From Pogonophryne albipinna (lineage: Eukaryota > Chordata > Actinopteri > Perciformes > Artedidraconidae), in contig CM053247.1 of assembly GCA_028583405.1 (NCBI GenBank), positions 10,422,946-10,486,945 of the forward strand: a stretch of DNA of 64,000 bases. Reading direction: 5' to 3'. A program made the translations under genes and the position numbers. How positions within the stretch are numbered: position 1 is the first letter of the stretch; the number at the start of each line of letters is the position of its first letter. The notes under the pieces are model-generated. The model saw nothing but the letters and a program-made list of their open reading frames with translations, had not been told where the DNA came from and made no database searches. Shown piece after piece: positions 45,535 through 58,646 of this stretch.

Positions 45535-48500
45535 TTCTACTTCCTTATTTTTGAGTGGTGGAAACAAATAACCAAATAATTGATAAACTGACAGATGAGG
45601 TAATTATACTGTAGCTTCACAATTTTCTTTTTAGTTTTATTTGGTATGATACTAGTGTCAACTGTTTGCATTTTGAAATGTGACTAAACGTGAAAAGCTA
45701 TTTAAAGATGACCCTTCTATTGTCTCTCTTCAGTATTCCATTTGCTGTAATGAACAGACAGCTGCAGTGTTCTGATTGGTGGAGCTCGCTGTGTGACACA
45801 CACAGTGAAGGAAAGTGGCATTAGTGTGCACTTCAGGGACCGACATTAAAGGACGTGAGCACCAGTGAGGGATCACAACATCTACCATGGACAACATCTC
45901 TAACAGGCTGTTTACTTCAGGGGGGCGTGGCAGTGAATCCAACATAACAGTGTTTGTACACTGTTTTACTAAATAATGCATGAATTTACTTTCATCTTGC
46001 ATAGTATTTCTGAATATTTTGTCCTACATTAAAGCGAAAACACTCATGCAAGAGTGAAAAATAAACCTGTCCCTATTCTATTCTTTCAGTCTATTTAAAA
46101 ACAAAAGCAAGTGATGATGAGCATAAAAGTGTGAATTCATATTGATGCGTTGCAAATCTTGCTGTCAGACAACTGACTCCCAACTCCTGCAAGAGTGTCC
46201 TTGAACACACCAACAGTGAGGCTTTTTAAAACTCTGACTTGCAACAGATTTCAAACAACAACCTTGAGAAACCGTGAAAATCAAAAAATAATTTTTATTG
46301 AGATACATGTAGATGAGGATTTACATATACACGTTTTAGTTTTTTCAGCTATTTGAAGAAAAATCTGAAAAAAAGAGTAATCAAAGATGCATTAAGCACT
46401 TCTTTACAATATATTCTGATTTGTATCATTGTTTAGACTTAAATGTCTGCTATCATTTGATTGCATACTGTAGGAAGAAAGGGCTCTATGAGGACTGGAC
46501 ATCTCTGTCAAAGAGTCAAACAGGATTAACGGACATTATATTAATGGCTATGATATAGGGGGAAAACATTTAATTATCTTTTTATGTGTATCTTTGATAA
46601 CACAGCTCTGTTCAACTGTTGGATAAAAGAGAAATTCCATGTGTTTTTTCTATGTCTATGTAGTGACAAAAAAATAGAATGTTTAAGGAACAATGATGTA
46701 ATGTGATAAAAGAATCATAATTATAACCATTACCTCAAAATGGTAATATGTTTATGACTGGGATTTATGATTTTTAGTTTTCATAATATAATGGCATTAT
46801 GAATGTATTTTTATATTAAAACATTTCGACAGGATGTTTACTTTGGCCCATGGCGACATGTCTTTTAAGCTAAAATTCTAACAATATTCAGAAAGATATA
46901 TGAATATCTGTGCTTTAATATGATGATTACTCTTCAAATGTAATGTGTTTTCTAATTTTTTTTAAATGACTGATCTCATAACTTTAAAGTTTAGTTTTAG
47001 GATTTTGTAAAAAGTTGATTAATTTTGCTTATTGGAATGTACTATTCATTCCATGCAATGTGACAATGGGATGGACCATATCATTGGCATGACACACATT
47101 TTTAAGTATATCTGCTCCGATCTACATCTTTCAGACTCACTAGTATATGGTTCTTTCAAAGTGTTAAATGTCAACGGCACGTTTGTCAGCGAATGAATGG
47201 AGGTTGAAAGGCGGAGCAGGTTCAAAACAAGGTGAGACAAGTCCTCCTGCCTGGAACACAGTGAACACAGAGCAGCAGCACGGCTCTGTCCTCAGCCTGT
47301 CAGCAAACAGAGATCTCTCTCAGGAAGGCAGCCGGCAGAGAGCTGTAATCTCTCGTGTTATCCGGCAGATGCAGACTGACAGAGCAGCTATTGGATAGTT
47401 TGCCTCCGGCCAGGCATCTTTAGCGGTGCGGCAGGTGCCTGGAGGCACAGCAGCACAAGTTATGTGAAAAATGTAAACAAATGTCAGGCGGAGTTAGCCG
47501 ACTCATGTTGGTCTCTGCTCCTGCAGCCTACAACCGGGGCCAAAAACTCTGACTCTGAGAGAAAATCAATAAAAGTTCACCGCAAACACAACAAATATCC
47601 TGAACCGTTTTGTATGCTTAAAGCTAGTTTCGGAATATTGAAAACCTCCCACATAGACTTCCATAAATTAAAAACCTCCAGTGAAAACTAATAAGGGAGA
47701 GTGTAAGAGAAACGTTTTGAAAGGTCCAAAGTTCAGTGTTGTTACCACAAACTTTAAACACTGCTGACTGGCTAATGCATTTATCAACATAAACTCTTTA
47801 TTTGACGGGAACAACAGCATGTTATCTCAGTTCCTTAGATCCTTTTTTGGAGCTGTTTTGACTGTCAGACCGTCTTACTATTCCAGATACTCTAGAAAGA
47901 ATAAGATAAAGCTGAAGTGTGATTCTCCAGTGACTGAGGCGCTTCAGAAGCTCTATTTATCACTCAAACAATATGTGGGTGTGTCTTCTTTGGTTAAAGG
48001 AACTTTTTTTTTACTCTTTTGATGCTTTAAACATTTACCTGCAACATTTAATTTTTGAACACAGGAATTCCTTTTTTTGACTTTTCCCACAAAGAAGAGA
48101 CAACCATATTTCTTCTTTGTAAAAATGTTTCACAGCATCCCGACATGTTCAATGCGTCCCCTCACAGAGGACCAGCAGTGTTCAGGTCAAGCTGTCAAAG
48201 ATTAACAACGCCATGACCCTTTTGCATGCATGAGGGCCTATACAAAATATGCAACCAGATCTCTTTTTTATAATCCCACAGGCATGTTCTGCCCTCCGAC
48301 CTGAACAGATTCCAGTCACGGCGGTCTGACTCCCTGACGGGGGTTTTCGGTTCGTGCTCGGCCTGGTGGCTCAAAAGGTAATTGATCTTTAGAATCCAGC
48401 TCCTGAGTTTGGGGGGGGGGGGGAAATCATCATTCATTCTGTGCCTCTTGCCAGCAGCCCTCCTGATGACCACTCATTTTTCTCAGGGACCAATTTGTTC

Positions 48501-49200
48501 TGGGCCTAGTGGAATAAAAAAGAGAGCTACCAGCAGAGCGGGATGGACCTACTTTTAAATATCTGCTCCCCTGACCTCACATTTATCCCATAAGATAGGA
48601 TAAACCTTCAATAAAACACCTGACAATAGCAGATTTACCATACTACCCTATACACTTCTCCATTATGCACATTGTTTCTCACTAGCTCAACAAACGTAGG
48701 CTTTTGGAGGAACCCCAGCTCTCAACCCCAGACGCCATAATCAAGCTGACGAGCTGAGATTTTTCTTTCTTTCATAGAAAAAAAACGTCGCCCTCCTCAG
48801 AAAATCCACACTCACACCGGGAGAATGAGAGCTCTGAGGGGGGAAAGTCTCTTTTCAACTTATGCTGAGGAATAAATTGGGCTTTTAGATGAGCAGAACG
48901 GCCTTGAATTTAGAAAAGATGAAAAAAAAGAAATCAAAGAGACGAGTGGAAATGTTCTCATTTGGCAGGATGTGGTGAAGTTGAAGGAGGAAGGTAGCGA
49001 GCGCTCTCTCTCGGCTCTCTCATGTTCTCTGTGCGTCAGACTCTCTGACGCAGTTTAAGGTGGAACATAGAGAATTTTTAAAACTCTATCAGACATCTGA
49101 GAAATAAATAATCAGAGCAAACATATGAGAGCGTAGAAATTATGATTAATTTGTGGGCATAAACTCTATTTTGGCACCATGTTCTTATAATAATCCAATA
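45535..49200. other. No gene recognised
   Basis: Unique-looking AT-rich DNA. There is a 13-G run at 48411-48423. Confidence 0.4.
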
Positions 49201-49539
49201 TCAGTCCGATCCCCAAATAGAGTGGGGTAAGATGAGCCAGTGGATAAGTTGACCCACCCCCTTTATCTAGGCAACAGTGCACATTTCTTGTCATGTTATC
49301 ATACATTCGGGAAGCACCCATAATTTATATTTGGCTGTGGTGTAGAGTAGCACATAGTAAAGTGGTTAATGTGTTTTTTCACAATAAACCATGTTTTGTT
49401 TGTCAAAGTACATTTTCAACATTTCAGGTATAATGACTTTTGTGTCAAGCAAACACAACTCTGTTGTGTACAATTGTATTTCAATGTAGCTTTACAGAAC
49501 TGATTTGTTTTATGTTTTAAACATTGTAGAAAAGCTATC

Positions 49540-49719
49540 ATGCCAAGAAAGTCCAAGAGAAAGACTGAGGAGATTGAGAGAGCAGCCACTGATGGCAAGT
49601 GTGGAAAATCCATCAGATCAGTGGCAAAAGACAGACATATTGACAGGTTAACTCTTCGTAGATACATAAAAAGGAAGAAGTCACAACAGAAGAAGTCATA
49701 TTTCCATGGCCCTTTGTGA
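49540..49719 (+). pseudogene. Psq/pogo-type helix-turn-helix remnant
   Basis: The frame from ATG at 49540 gives 59 residues beginning MPRKSKRKTEEIERAATDGK, with SIRSVAK and LTLRRYIKRKK. This looks like the N-terminal Psq helix-turn-helix that opens pogo/Tigger-like transposases. The frame ends at TGA (49717-49719) without any DDE domain. Upstream at 49222-49262 is GTGGGGTAAGATGAGCC with a GTTGACCCACCCCC partner, possibly an element end. It is probably a transposon remnant, though a domesticated DNA-binding peptide cannot be excluded. Confidence 0.45.
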
Positions 49720-49924
49720 TAGATGCATTATTATCATTTTTGATTGACAGAAGACATCCTGAAATAAAGGTTGCTGTTGTCATTTGACTTCTATCTAATG
49801 TTTCATTGAAAACAATAGTTATACATGAGACTTATTGAATCCACCCAAGGACAAAACTACATGTCTACACGGAGCTCACTTATTATGTATTTCAAAGGGT
49901 CTATTGTCAACATGATTTGAAAAT

Positions 49925-50205
49925 TAAAATTCTTTGTATAACTTGTGTTATGCAAAGTGGCCCACACCTTGGAGACTGGAGCCCTTTCGCATCTCTTTCC
50001 GACACAACTACGTTTTGGGTGATGAGGATGGACCTAGGAAGAAAACTACACTTTCCCCAAATCATCCAAACATCCCTGAGGCCTGAAATTGTCATATGGT
50101 CCAATGAGGAAAATAAGATAATCCTGATTGGGCTGATTGTCCCGTGAGAAGAAGGATGCGGAGAGGCCTTGGAGAGGAAAGCCATCAAGTACCAGGACCT
50201 GGGGC
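49925..50205 (+). pseudogene. Retroelement-like C-terminal domain remnant
   Basis: The plus-strand frame includes DTTTFWVMRMDLGRKLHFPQ, SLRPEIVIWSNEENK and LIGLIVP, then a TGA, then EEGCGEALERKAIKYQDL. I recall a similar arrangement (RPD.V..S, then ELTVPWE, then A..RK..KY..L) near the C-terminus of proteins linked to retroelements in fish and cnidarians. The conserved Trp after VP is here TGA. The family is uncertain. Confidence 0.4.
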
Positions 50206-50370
50206 CTCATTTATAACGCCTTGCGTAGGATTCACGTGGGAAAGTTGCTTACGTAGTACAAAGCAAAAAAATAGGTACAGAAATGTTCCAATTCAAAAAA
50301 CATTGCGTACCGGCGAGGGAAGTGCGTACGGCACATCCTACGCCGGTTTCCCTTTATAAATCACAATCGA
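50206..50370. repeat. Interspersed repeat with GCGTACG motifs
   Basis: It starts GGGGCCTCATTTATAACGCC, has several GCGTAC/TACGC words, and closes with CCCTTTATAAATCAC. It resembles a common fish repeat whose ends carry CCTCATTTATAA. Confidence 0.45.
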
Positions 50371-50686
50371 CTCGAAATGCGGCGCAGCTTTTGCTAAATA
50401 TTGAAGTTAAAAGCATCAATCTGGTGCACTTTGAGAGCAAAATGAAGAGATCTATGGATACCTCTCTCAACACCCATATGAAACAGAACTGTAAACAGAT
50501 TTACTTTTTCTTTATGGATATTTTACAAATCACCCTTTTAAACTTTATTCTTTTTTTAATGTCATATAGTATTTCATACCTGTTTTTCATTTATTCTCTT
50601 ATTTTTTTATAACTATAATGATCATATAAACGTGTGCCTCGGAAATAATTGTTTACATTAATGGTGACCAAAACGTTTGAGACCCA
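50371..50686. mobile_element. hAT-like fragment
   Basis: It shares GCATCAATCTGGTGCACTTT with the fragment at 39-345 and ends CGTTTGAGACCCACTG, a hAT-like terminus. Confidence 0.4.
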
Positions 50687-50886
50687 CTGAGATAACACTG
50701 AGAGAGTCCTTTAGCTCACTGAGTCTCTCTGTCTGACACGAGAGGACTCTCCTCCACTTTGTTGGTGAAAAAACTCCTTATAGCCGTTAGCGTAGCTCGC
50801 TAGCACCAGAAGCTAACAACAACGATCTCCAGTACCGGTGCGCTCTCTCTCTCTCTCGCTCGCGCACGCACACAAAATGGCTCGTT

Positions 50887-50887
<1 letters not shown>

Positions 50888-50923
<36 letters not shown>
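50888..50923. repeat. (CA)n microsatellite, about 36 bp
   Basis: A pure CA tract. Confidence 0.95.
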
Positions 50924-50926
<3 letters not shown>

Positions 50927-51073
50927 CCGAGCTCTAATGAAACACAGAGACCCAGACGTAATAGTACTGTATCATATTATTTTCGAATCAATAATTTTTT
51001 TAAATATGATTTTATTTTATTTTATTTTTTTAATAATAATTTTTCCTCCTGGTCTCTCCCTGTCATGCCTCTT

Positions 51074-51095
51074 AGCCCCCCCTTGAGAACCACTG
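51074..51095. mobile_element. hAT terminal fragment
   Basis: CCCCCCTTGAGAACCACTG is a hAT-type right end without a recognised partner. Confidence 0.35.
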
Positions 51096-51950
51096 CATTA
51101 ACCCAACGACTTTGTCAAACATCAATTAGCTGAGACATAAAATTCCAGGTCCTTTGAAGTGATTGTTTTAAATTGAACCCTGTTTTTTTAACTTGAGATG
51201 CAGAGGAAAGATCTCTTTTGGCTGAGAGTCTGCTCAGTTTAGCTTCATTTGTTTACAGCAATTACACCGACATCCCAAATCTGACATGGTTATTACTTAT
51301 TAACATCAAAAGTATCGCTGTTGCTCAACAATTCAGACGAAGGGAACTCCTGACCTCAGTGTTGCACCTTACTCAACCTTCCCCCCCGGGTTCATCCGAG
51401 CCGGGAGAAGGGGTGAGGGAGAGGAGGAAGGGAAGTACAGGAACGATGACTCCTGAGATTATCCTGATCCACATATACCAAATTCCAACTCATCCTTCAT
51501 GGAGGAGTGTGCGGAGAAAGATGAAGGGGCGTGAAATTCACAAACAGGCTGAGTAATCACTTCTATCGAGCACTACGCCCTCGTTTCACACCTGTGGTTA
51601 TGAATATATTTACAGCTTCATGAATATCAATCTATTGTCAGACGTGGAAATAAAGTATAAGTAATGTACTCAGTATTCAGGTTCTTGAGGCATGTGGACT
51701 TCTGTATAAACTACAGTGGGTGTTTGAATATACACATGCTCCCATGTTTGTGTTATTGCATACTGTCCATATTAAGTCCATAGTTATGGCTGCAGGCAGA
51801 TATAGGGTTATAAAATGTTGATCTCTCAGCTGACAGATGTGGAATGCATCATTTGAGCTATGCTTTACAGACACAATACCACTAACGAGCATCTCACACA
51901 CCCTTGCATGCACACAATCATACTTGCTCAGGACTCATATATGTCTTTTA

Positions 51951-52075
51951 TGCACCTCTTTTCACCCTCTGTCTGAAACCAGAGCCCAGTTTGCTCTGAT
52001 TGGTTAGCTGGGAGGCTCTGTTGTAATTAGTCAACAGCCTAGGAATGTCCCGCCCCTTAACCTATCATGTACAAT
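51951..52075. repeat. Interspersed repeat family A, fragment
   Basis: It contains CACCCTCTGTCTGAAACCAG and AGCCCAGTTTGCTCTGATTG as in the other copies. Confidence 0.6.
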
Positions 52076-52379
52076 GTGTTGGAGTGTTTGTTAAACAGCT
52101 AGTCTCTCGGCTATGTTTAGCGTGGAAATTCATTTTTCTCTGAGTCTTTATGCAGCTTTAAGTCATGATATCAGTTTGTCTTCTATTCCTCTTCTAGATA
52201 ACAGCATGACACTTGAGGAAGAGTTTAGAAATCCAGTATAAGGATGATACAATTATCGAAAAGGCAGATGCTGAAATCAACCAAACACATAATTTTCTGC
52301 GATCGGCTGATGTAGCGAATATCCACCTGTTGTTCCTCACAGCGCCTTCACAACTTCTTACATTTTTTTCTGAGCGGGC

Positions 52380-52436
52380 AGCAGAAGATGGCTGAAATAG
52401 CAGAAGATGGCTGGAATAGCAGAAGATGGCTGGAAT
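52380..52436 (+). repeat. Three tandem 19-bp units upstream of the LINE frame
   Basis: AGCAGAAGATGGCTGGAAT occurs three times (the first with one change). It lies about 180 bp before the LINE reading frame opens and may be part of its 5' UTR promoter. Confidence 0.8.
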
Positions 52437-52616
52437 AGCAGCGACGGTGATCTCTCTGTGGGAAGGAGGAGCGGAACAGATGGAGAGAGAGAAAGAGTGG
52501 GAGGAAGCAGCAGAGCGCGTCGGCTCAAATCATCCTCACGCCAGATACGTGACAAGTGACTGCGGAACATTTCTGAGGCCAAGGAGTCCGCTGGGGGGAT
52601 AAACGGCCGGTGGTAA

Positions 52617-55600
52617 GGGGCAGCAGGTACATGTGACGGACAGACTCCAGGGCTTCTAGTTCAAGTCTCCACGCCACGGGCGATCGTTATCCAGCCCCCG
52701 GGCAGCGCACAACCAGTCGATCTCAAACCAACAAACTCCATTCTTCCTGTCAATACTCTCTGCGACGGTCCAGGTAAGCGTGGGCCAATCCAGAACTCAC
52801 TCACAACAAGAGTTGGCGCCGCTCGACGGAAAGCCGCAGGATTAAATCCAGCAATTAAAAAATTGCGAAAACACAACTTCTTTCAGACAGTGAACAATGC
52901 CAGAGTGCTGTGGGACCATAATGCAAAACCCAGTGGTCTGCTGGGGGGTCACTTGAATATCCGCAGTCTTGTACCCAAAAGTGATCAGATAAAACATCTT
53001 TTAACAGACTCTAACTTGGACTATTTATGTTTGTCAGAGACTTGGTTGAATAAAAACTCCCCATCCTCAGCCATACATATTCCTGGCTACAATGTTTTTA
53101 GGAAAGATAGAGCTGTGGGCAGGGGTGGGGGGTTACTGTTTTATATCAAAGACCACATATCATGTAATGAGGTTCAATGCTCTGCTGAGAATGAGCTTGA
53201 GCATATCTGTCTTAATGTTAGCCTGTCACCACAGATGTCTTTCACTCTCATTGGAGTGTATAGACCACCATCTGCAAAAGCTATTTTTTTTGACAAATTA
53301 CAAAAAATGCTTAGAGAATGCAGTTCTGCCAAGGAAATAATATTAAAGTTAAATGTTAACTGGGAGGACAAAGCAAGTAATAAGGCACTAAAATGGGTAT
53401 CTAATCAATTTGATCTCACACAATTAATTAAGGGGCCTACTAGAATAACCACATCCTCAAAAACCCAGATTGACCTGATTTTCAGCAACAAACCTGAAAG
53501 GGTGACAAAAACCTACAATATTATCACTGGCCTGTCTGACCACAACCTAACTCTCATAGCCAGAAAGCTCACTAAATCCCGCTTCCATTTGAAACCCAGT
53601 ACAAAATCTTACCAATTAAGAATACCCAAGAGTGATATTGATGAATTTGACAGGGAAATTAAAAACATTAACTGGAGCCAAATGTTATCAGGTACAGATG
53701 TGGATACCAACACACATGCCCTTATGTCAACAATCCAAAATATATCAAAACGATTCCTCAGGATAAGCGAATCTAAGGCCAAAAATAAACACACCCTCCC
53801 CTGGATTAATAGTGACATCAGGAAATCAATGAAGGAGAGAGATAATGCTCTAAAGCACTCTCTTAAGTCAAATGTAGTGACTGACAGGCATATATTTGTG
53901 TCCTTACGAAACAGAGTTACAAAGGAAATCAGGGCAGCTAAATCCAACTTCTTTGTTAATCTCATTCATGAATCTAAGGGAAATCATAAACAAATCTGGG
54001 ACTGTCTGCAGAACCTAACAGGGAAAGGGCATAAAATAACAAAGCAGCTGGAGATCAGTAACAATGGAACCTTATGTAAGGGGCCAGCAGAAATAGCGGC
54101 TATTTTTAATAACCATTTTATTAATTCTGTGAGGCTGACTATAAACAGTCCCCAAATTGGTCAAATACATTCATCACCTATTGATTGTACACAGCCAGTC
54201 TTCTCCCTGACAGAGACTTCTGAATCCAAAGTTAATTCTATAATTTCTTCTTTAAACAATTCCAAATCAAAAGACACTTTTGGACTGGATTCTCTGTTTC
54301 TAAAGAAACATGCTACTACCCTCACAGTGACAATTACCAAAATAATTAACACCTCTTTTAGGGAGGGAAAATTCCCAAAAGACTGGAAGTTAGCCATTGT
54401 TGTGCCAGTCCACAAATCCGGGGACACAACTGATGCAAACAACTATAGGCCCATTAGTGTTTTACCTGTCATGTCTAAGATCTCTGAGAAATGTGTAGCT
54501 GAGCAATTGACTGGACATCTTAACAGTAGTCCTTTCACACTACACCAACCATGCAATTCGGCTTCCGAGCCAATCATTCCACTGAGACCGCAAATTGTTT
54601 CCTTGTGGAAAATATTAAATCAAAAATGGACAAAGGAGGCATTGTTGGAGCAATCTTCTTAGATCTTAAGAAAGCTTTTGATACAGTCAATCATCAAGTA
54701 CTCATTCACAAAATGTCTTATTTTAATTTCTCACCCAGTGCAATAGACTGGATGCGCTCCTATCTGTCAGACAGAGTTCAGTGTGTGAGGGTAAGTGGCG
54801 AGACATCACCACCCCTGAGGAATGAACTGGGTGTACCCCAGGGATCTATCATGGGCCCAATTCTATTCAGCCTTTATATAAATGACTTGCCATCAGTGTG
54901 CACTGGATGTGAGGTGCAAATGTATGCTGATGACACTGTCATTTATGTCCATGCAAAAACCAAGGCCCAAGCTGCGGCCAAATTAAATGATGCAATGGTT
55001 CATGTAAATCAATGGCTTACTGACTCACAGCTATATCTGAATGTTAAGAAGACAGTCTGTATGTTTTTTTAGCAAGACCAACACTGTATCACACTGTGAA
55101 CCCAAGGTCTATGTGTCTGGGGAGGTCATTCAAACAGTTACACATTTTAAATATCTAGGCATTATCCTTGACACTACTCTATCCTTCAAAAAACAAGTGA
55201 GAAAGGTAACGCAAATTTCAGATATATAAGGAACTGTTTGACAACACCTGTAGCAAAACTCTACATGACTGCCATGATCCTTCCCCACCTAACATACTGT
55301 ATGACCAGCTGGACCCAGGCGAATAGCACAACACAAGGCCTATCCTGTCACTTTACAAACAAGCTCTCAAAGTTTTAGACAGAAAACCAAAGCTATACCA
55401 CCATTGCAAAATCCTGGACAAACATAACCTGCTCAGCTGGGAAAATATATTAAAACACACTGATGCATGTCTCATTTTTTTAATTCTAAACGGCAAGGCA
55501 CCCCCACCACTCTGCACTTTTATACAGCAGAAAAATTCAAACAGCAGAACCACAAGGTCTGCCCTAAGAGGGGACTGTGTAGTCCCTCTTAGGTCCAGTT

Positions 55601-55746
55601 CCTTTGGCAAACACTGTTTCTCTGTGAGGGCACCAACACTCTGGAACACAATACCAATACAGATCAGGAATAACACCTCCTATCATACATTTAACCACAA
55701 TCATAAGAACTGGCTTTTAAACAATCAAAAATGTGAACACTTTTAA
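52617..55746 (+). pseudogene. LINE endonuclease-reverse transcriptase, frameshifted
   Basis: The frame is open from 52617 (just after a TAA), with no ATG before the endonuclease domain. The APE domain shows LNIRSLVPKSDQIKHLL, LCLSETWL, GRGGGLLFYIK, and a C-terminal ITGLSDHN (SDH motif). The RT domain follows: VVPVHKSG, NNYRPISVLP, QFGFRANHST, LDLKKAFDTVNH, GVPQGSIMGP and MYADDTVIY. Frame breaks are seen near 54545 (between the RT fingers and FGFR), at a seven-T run near 55067, near 55215, and near 55335. The C-terminal region continues to a stop at 55744-55746. It is dead in this copy but only moderately decayed; catalytic motifs are intact. Another LINE clade cannot be excluded. Confidence 0.88.
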
Positions 55747-56034
55747 CTGTATCAAGGTATAATGATATTTCATCTGTTTGCATGTTTGTTTGTTCCTCTC
55801 TATTGTTGTACTGCTGTTCCTATTTATTGTTGTACTGCTATTTATTTATTGCTGTACTGATGTTGTCTGCTGTACTCTATTTAATTATGTTTTTATTTTC
55901 TAGTCTTGTTGTGGTCATTTAACATCTTGCCAAGGACAACAGTTGAAAATTAGCCTGCTGGCTAATACTGGCTCATTTACAGCAATGTGAATTAATGTGC
56001 ACTGTCCTTTAAATAAATAAACAAACAAACAAAC

Positions 56035-58230
56035 AAGTGCCGCCTGGGAGGATCTGATGGAGAAAAACCAAAGAAAAAAACGTCTACCGCCAAAGATACC
56101 CCGGACAGGCATCTTATCAAGTAATCAAAATGTGTTTTGATGATTCCTCTGAGCAGGTGTGCGATGTGATTTTGTCCGAGACTTTGCTTAATCAGCTTTG
56201 TATGTAATTTACATATTCTCAAATCTGAGCATTTTGGAAATCAGCCGTGTTATGGAAAGTAAAAAAATCCTAGATATTAACTTTAATATGGATTTAATAT
56301 ATATTTCAAACAATTATCAAAAAGTTATTTTGATCAATGTTTCTTATATTGGGTGGGTAATATAGAAGGGAATGTTAGTAATTTTTTTATAAATGCATTT
56401 CATTCCTCATGCATGAATCTTTATATATAATTAAAAAAAAATGAATGTAACTTCGATGAACGTCATTTTATATTCAGAATGACCATTTTGAATGAAAAGA
56501 TTAATGGCAGAGGATCTGTCAACTGACCCAACAAACACAATCTACCTTTACGGAAACGTTTATGCAATGCAAACAGGAATCTCTACCTCAAGAATCCAGT
56601 TTTAATGTTGAATGGCAAACAGTAATAAAGTGTTGTGGTTAAAACAGTTGCTTTGCCATGCATCCAGTCATTGGCTCTTAACAGTTCAGTTCAGTTCCAA
56701 TGTTGTTGTGCTGCTGACACTGATGGTGTGTTGCAATGTATCTCTTTAAATAGGCTCTTCTTCTCGACTGAAAAAATATGCGCTGGTCCTAGGAGACCTG
56801 GCTGAAAGATATTTCAAAGGGCGGTACTTTATTGAAACATATGAGACACATTGACTTAGATCTATCAACTCCTTTTATCTCTTTAAGGCTGTCTGTATTC
56901 ATTTTCAAACGCCACATGCTCGTATTTAATTAAACTTGGTATATGGAAATAATATATCTCTAATGTGTTTCATGCAAATGTATGAAGATAGCTTTGTATG
57001 GATGTTGTATGTGTACATTAACAGTATGTGTTTTGGCATTTATGTTACATTCCCATTGCCCATTTCTATAATCTAAAATGTTGTCAGGTTATTTAAGGTT
57101 GAATACTGTAAGTAACTGATCTATTGGACAAAGAAAAACTGTGAAATTGTCCATACTTTCAATTTCATGACTAGAAATAGTACCTCTTCAGCAGATTTCT
57201 GTTGGAGATTCAGCTAATAAATATTAAACCCTTAACATATTAATCAGATTATAATCACATACATACAGTAGTAGTAACACATTACAAAATCATTACTAAA
57301 AAAGTCTGGCAAAAGCTTCATTAGTTGTTAACCCATACATTGCAAGATTCAACAAAGTTATCCAATATAATATAAGATGAAAATAGGGCTACAACTAAAT
57401 AACTGCTTGGCTCATAGGTATACCACCAGCTATACAGACACCAGCCTACAGAACTCACAAACAGGCTAAACAGCTTCAGGCTTTTCTTATCCACATTGCT
57501 CAGCACTCGCTGCTGTCCCTGGAGAAAACCCCTCCCACGACTCCAGATGGCCGGTCGGCCACTGGCTGCCAGGTACGAATCCTGTTACTGACTGAAGTGT
57601 TTGTGTGAGGCTCTGCAAGTCTGTGAAATAAAGGTTAAAAATCCCTTCCATCTGGCTACACTCAGTGCATCCCTGCCAAGCCCAACCTGCTGCTGCTGCG
57701 CTCATCTCATCCACATCAGTGAAGGGCCAAACTTCACCGTGCGGGGAAACGGAAGCATTTGTAGGACATTTAGAAACGACTAACGCTGAGGATAAGCGGC
57801 AACAGCTGTGCAGGAGGTGAGAACTCAAACAACACATTCGATTAAATGAGAGGCTTACATAGCCTTGATTGTGTTAAAGGTCATTGCTAAACACATCGAG
57901 CAACCGCGAGAGACAAAACAGGATCTGCTACAGATGCTTGTTTGGACCACAGTGAGATGATTTCTGATCTTTTTTGTTTCCGTAGGCAGAACAACTGGAA
58001 GAAAATGGAAAAAATATATACCAAAGCTCACGAGCTGTAACTCTTGTTAAAGGACAATATCAAAGACAATAAATAAATACAATTATAACAAAAAGGTTGG
58101 CTAAGAAAAACTGATCCTACGAGATCTTGTTTTCAAAATAAGATCCTGTTTGTTAAAAATAACCTGGGCTAGACTTTTTTTTTATTTAGCTGACAGTAAA
58201 ATGCCGAATGCCACGAAGATAAACCATCTT
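56035..58230. other. No gene recognised; one weak exon-like segment
   Basis: AT-rich to about 57.4 kb. At 57504-57572 (+) a segment flanked by a good acceptor (pyrimidine-rich, ending CTCAG) and donor (CAG|GTACGA) is open in all three frames, so coding cannot be judged. Confidence 0.35.
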
Positions 58231-58646
58231 TCCACCATTAAAGAGCCTGTGACACGAGTTTCCCCCATCATCCAAACCCATCAATTGGAGTAAATATTGT
58301 CCCCTTGAAAACCGTTACTGAACTGATTTTGGATATTTGTACTTTGATAACCATTAATCTGCCCTTCAATGTTGACCATTTTCTGGATCTTCTCGGGGAT
58401 TCTTCAAGTCCCGCCAAATGATGTGTGACGTCATTGCGGGCACAGCGCTCCAGCTGCACCGTTCAGGATCCCAGCATCTGCATGTAAACACGATGGCGCA
58501 CACAGCAGCAAGCTCAGACAGCGATGACAGTTTAATTTTGAACGTGTCTGAGAGCTCATATGAGGCTGAAGGATCGGTTTATGTTGTATCTGTTAGAAGT
58601 TTAGGAATTAGGTGCGTCAATATGGGCGATCATACGGTCATGTAGC

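Larger units (their letters stand above)
52380..56034 (+). mobile_element. APE-type non-LTR retrotransposon, near full length
   Basis: It has a GC-rich 5' region, a long endonuclease-RT frame (52617-55746), a 3' UTR, and a short tail of AAAT and (AAAC)n ending near 56034. The 5' boundary is uncertain and I did not find a target-site duplication. The protein type fits the CR1/L2/Rex1 group. Confidence 0.85.

Noticed and set aside
45730..46002. 90-residue minus-strand ATG frame
   Set aside because: No domain, codon bias or splice context; consistent with chance.
57504..57820. Two exon-like segments on the plus strand (57504-57572 and about 57763-57818)
   Set aside because: The first is open in all three frames, and the second does not join in phase with the candidate at 62605, so a gene model could not be supported.
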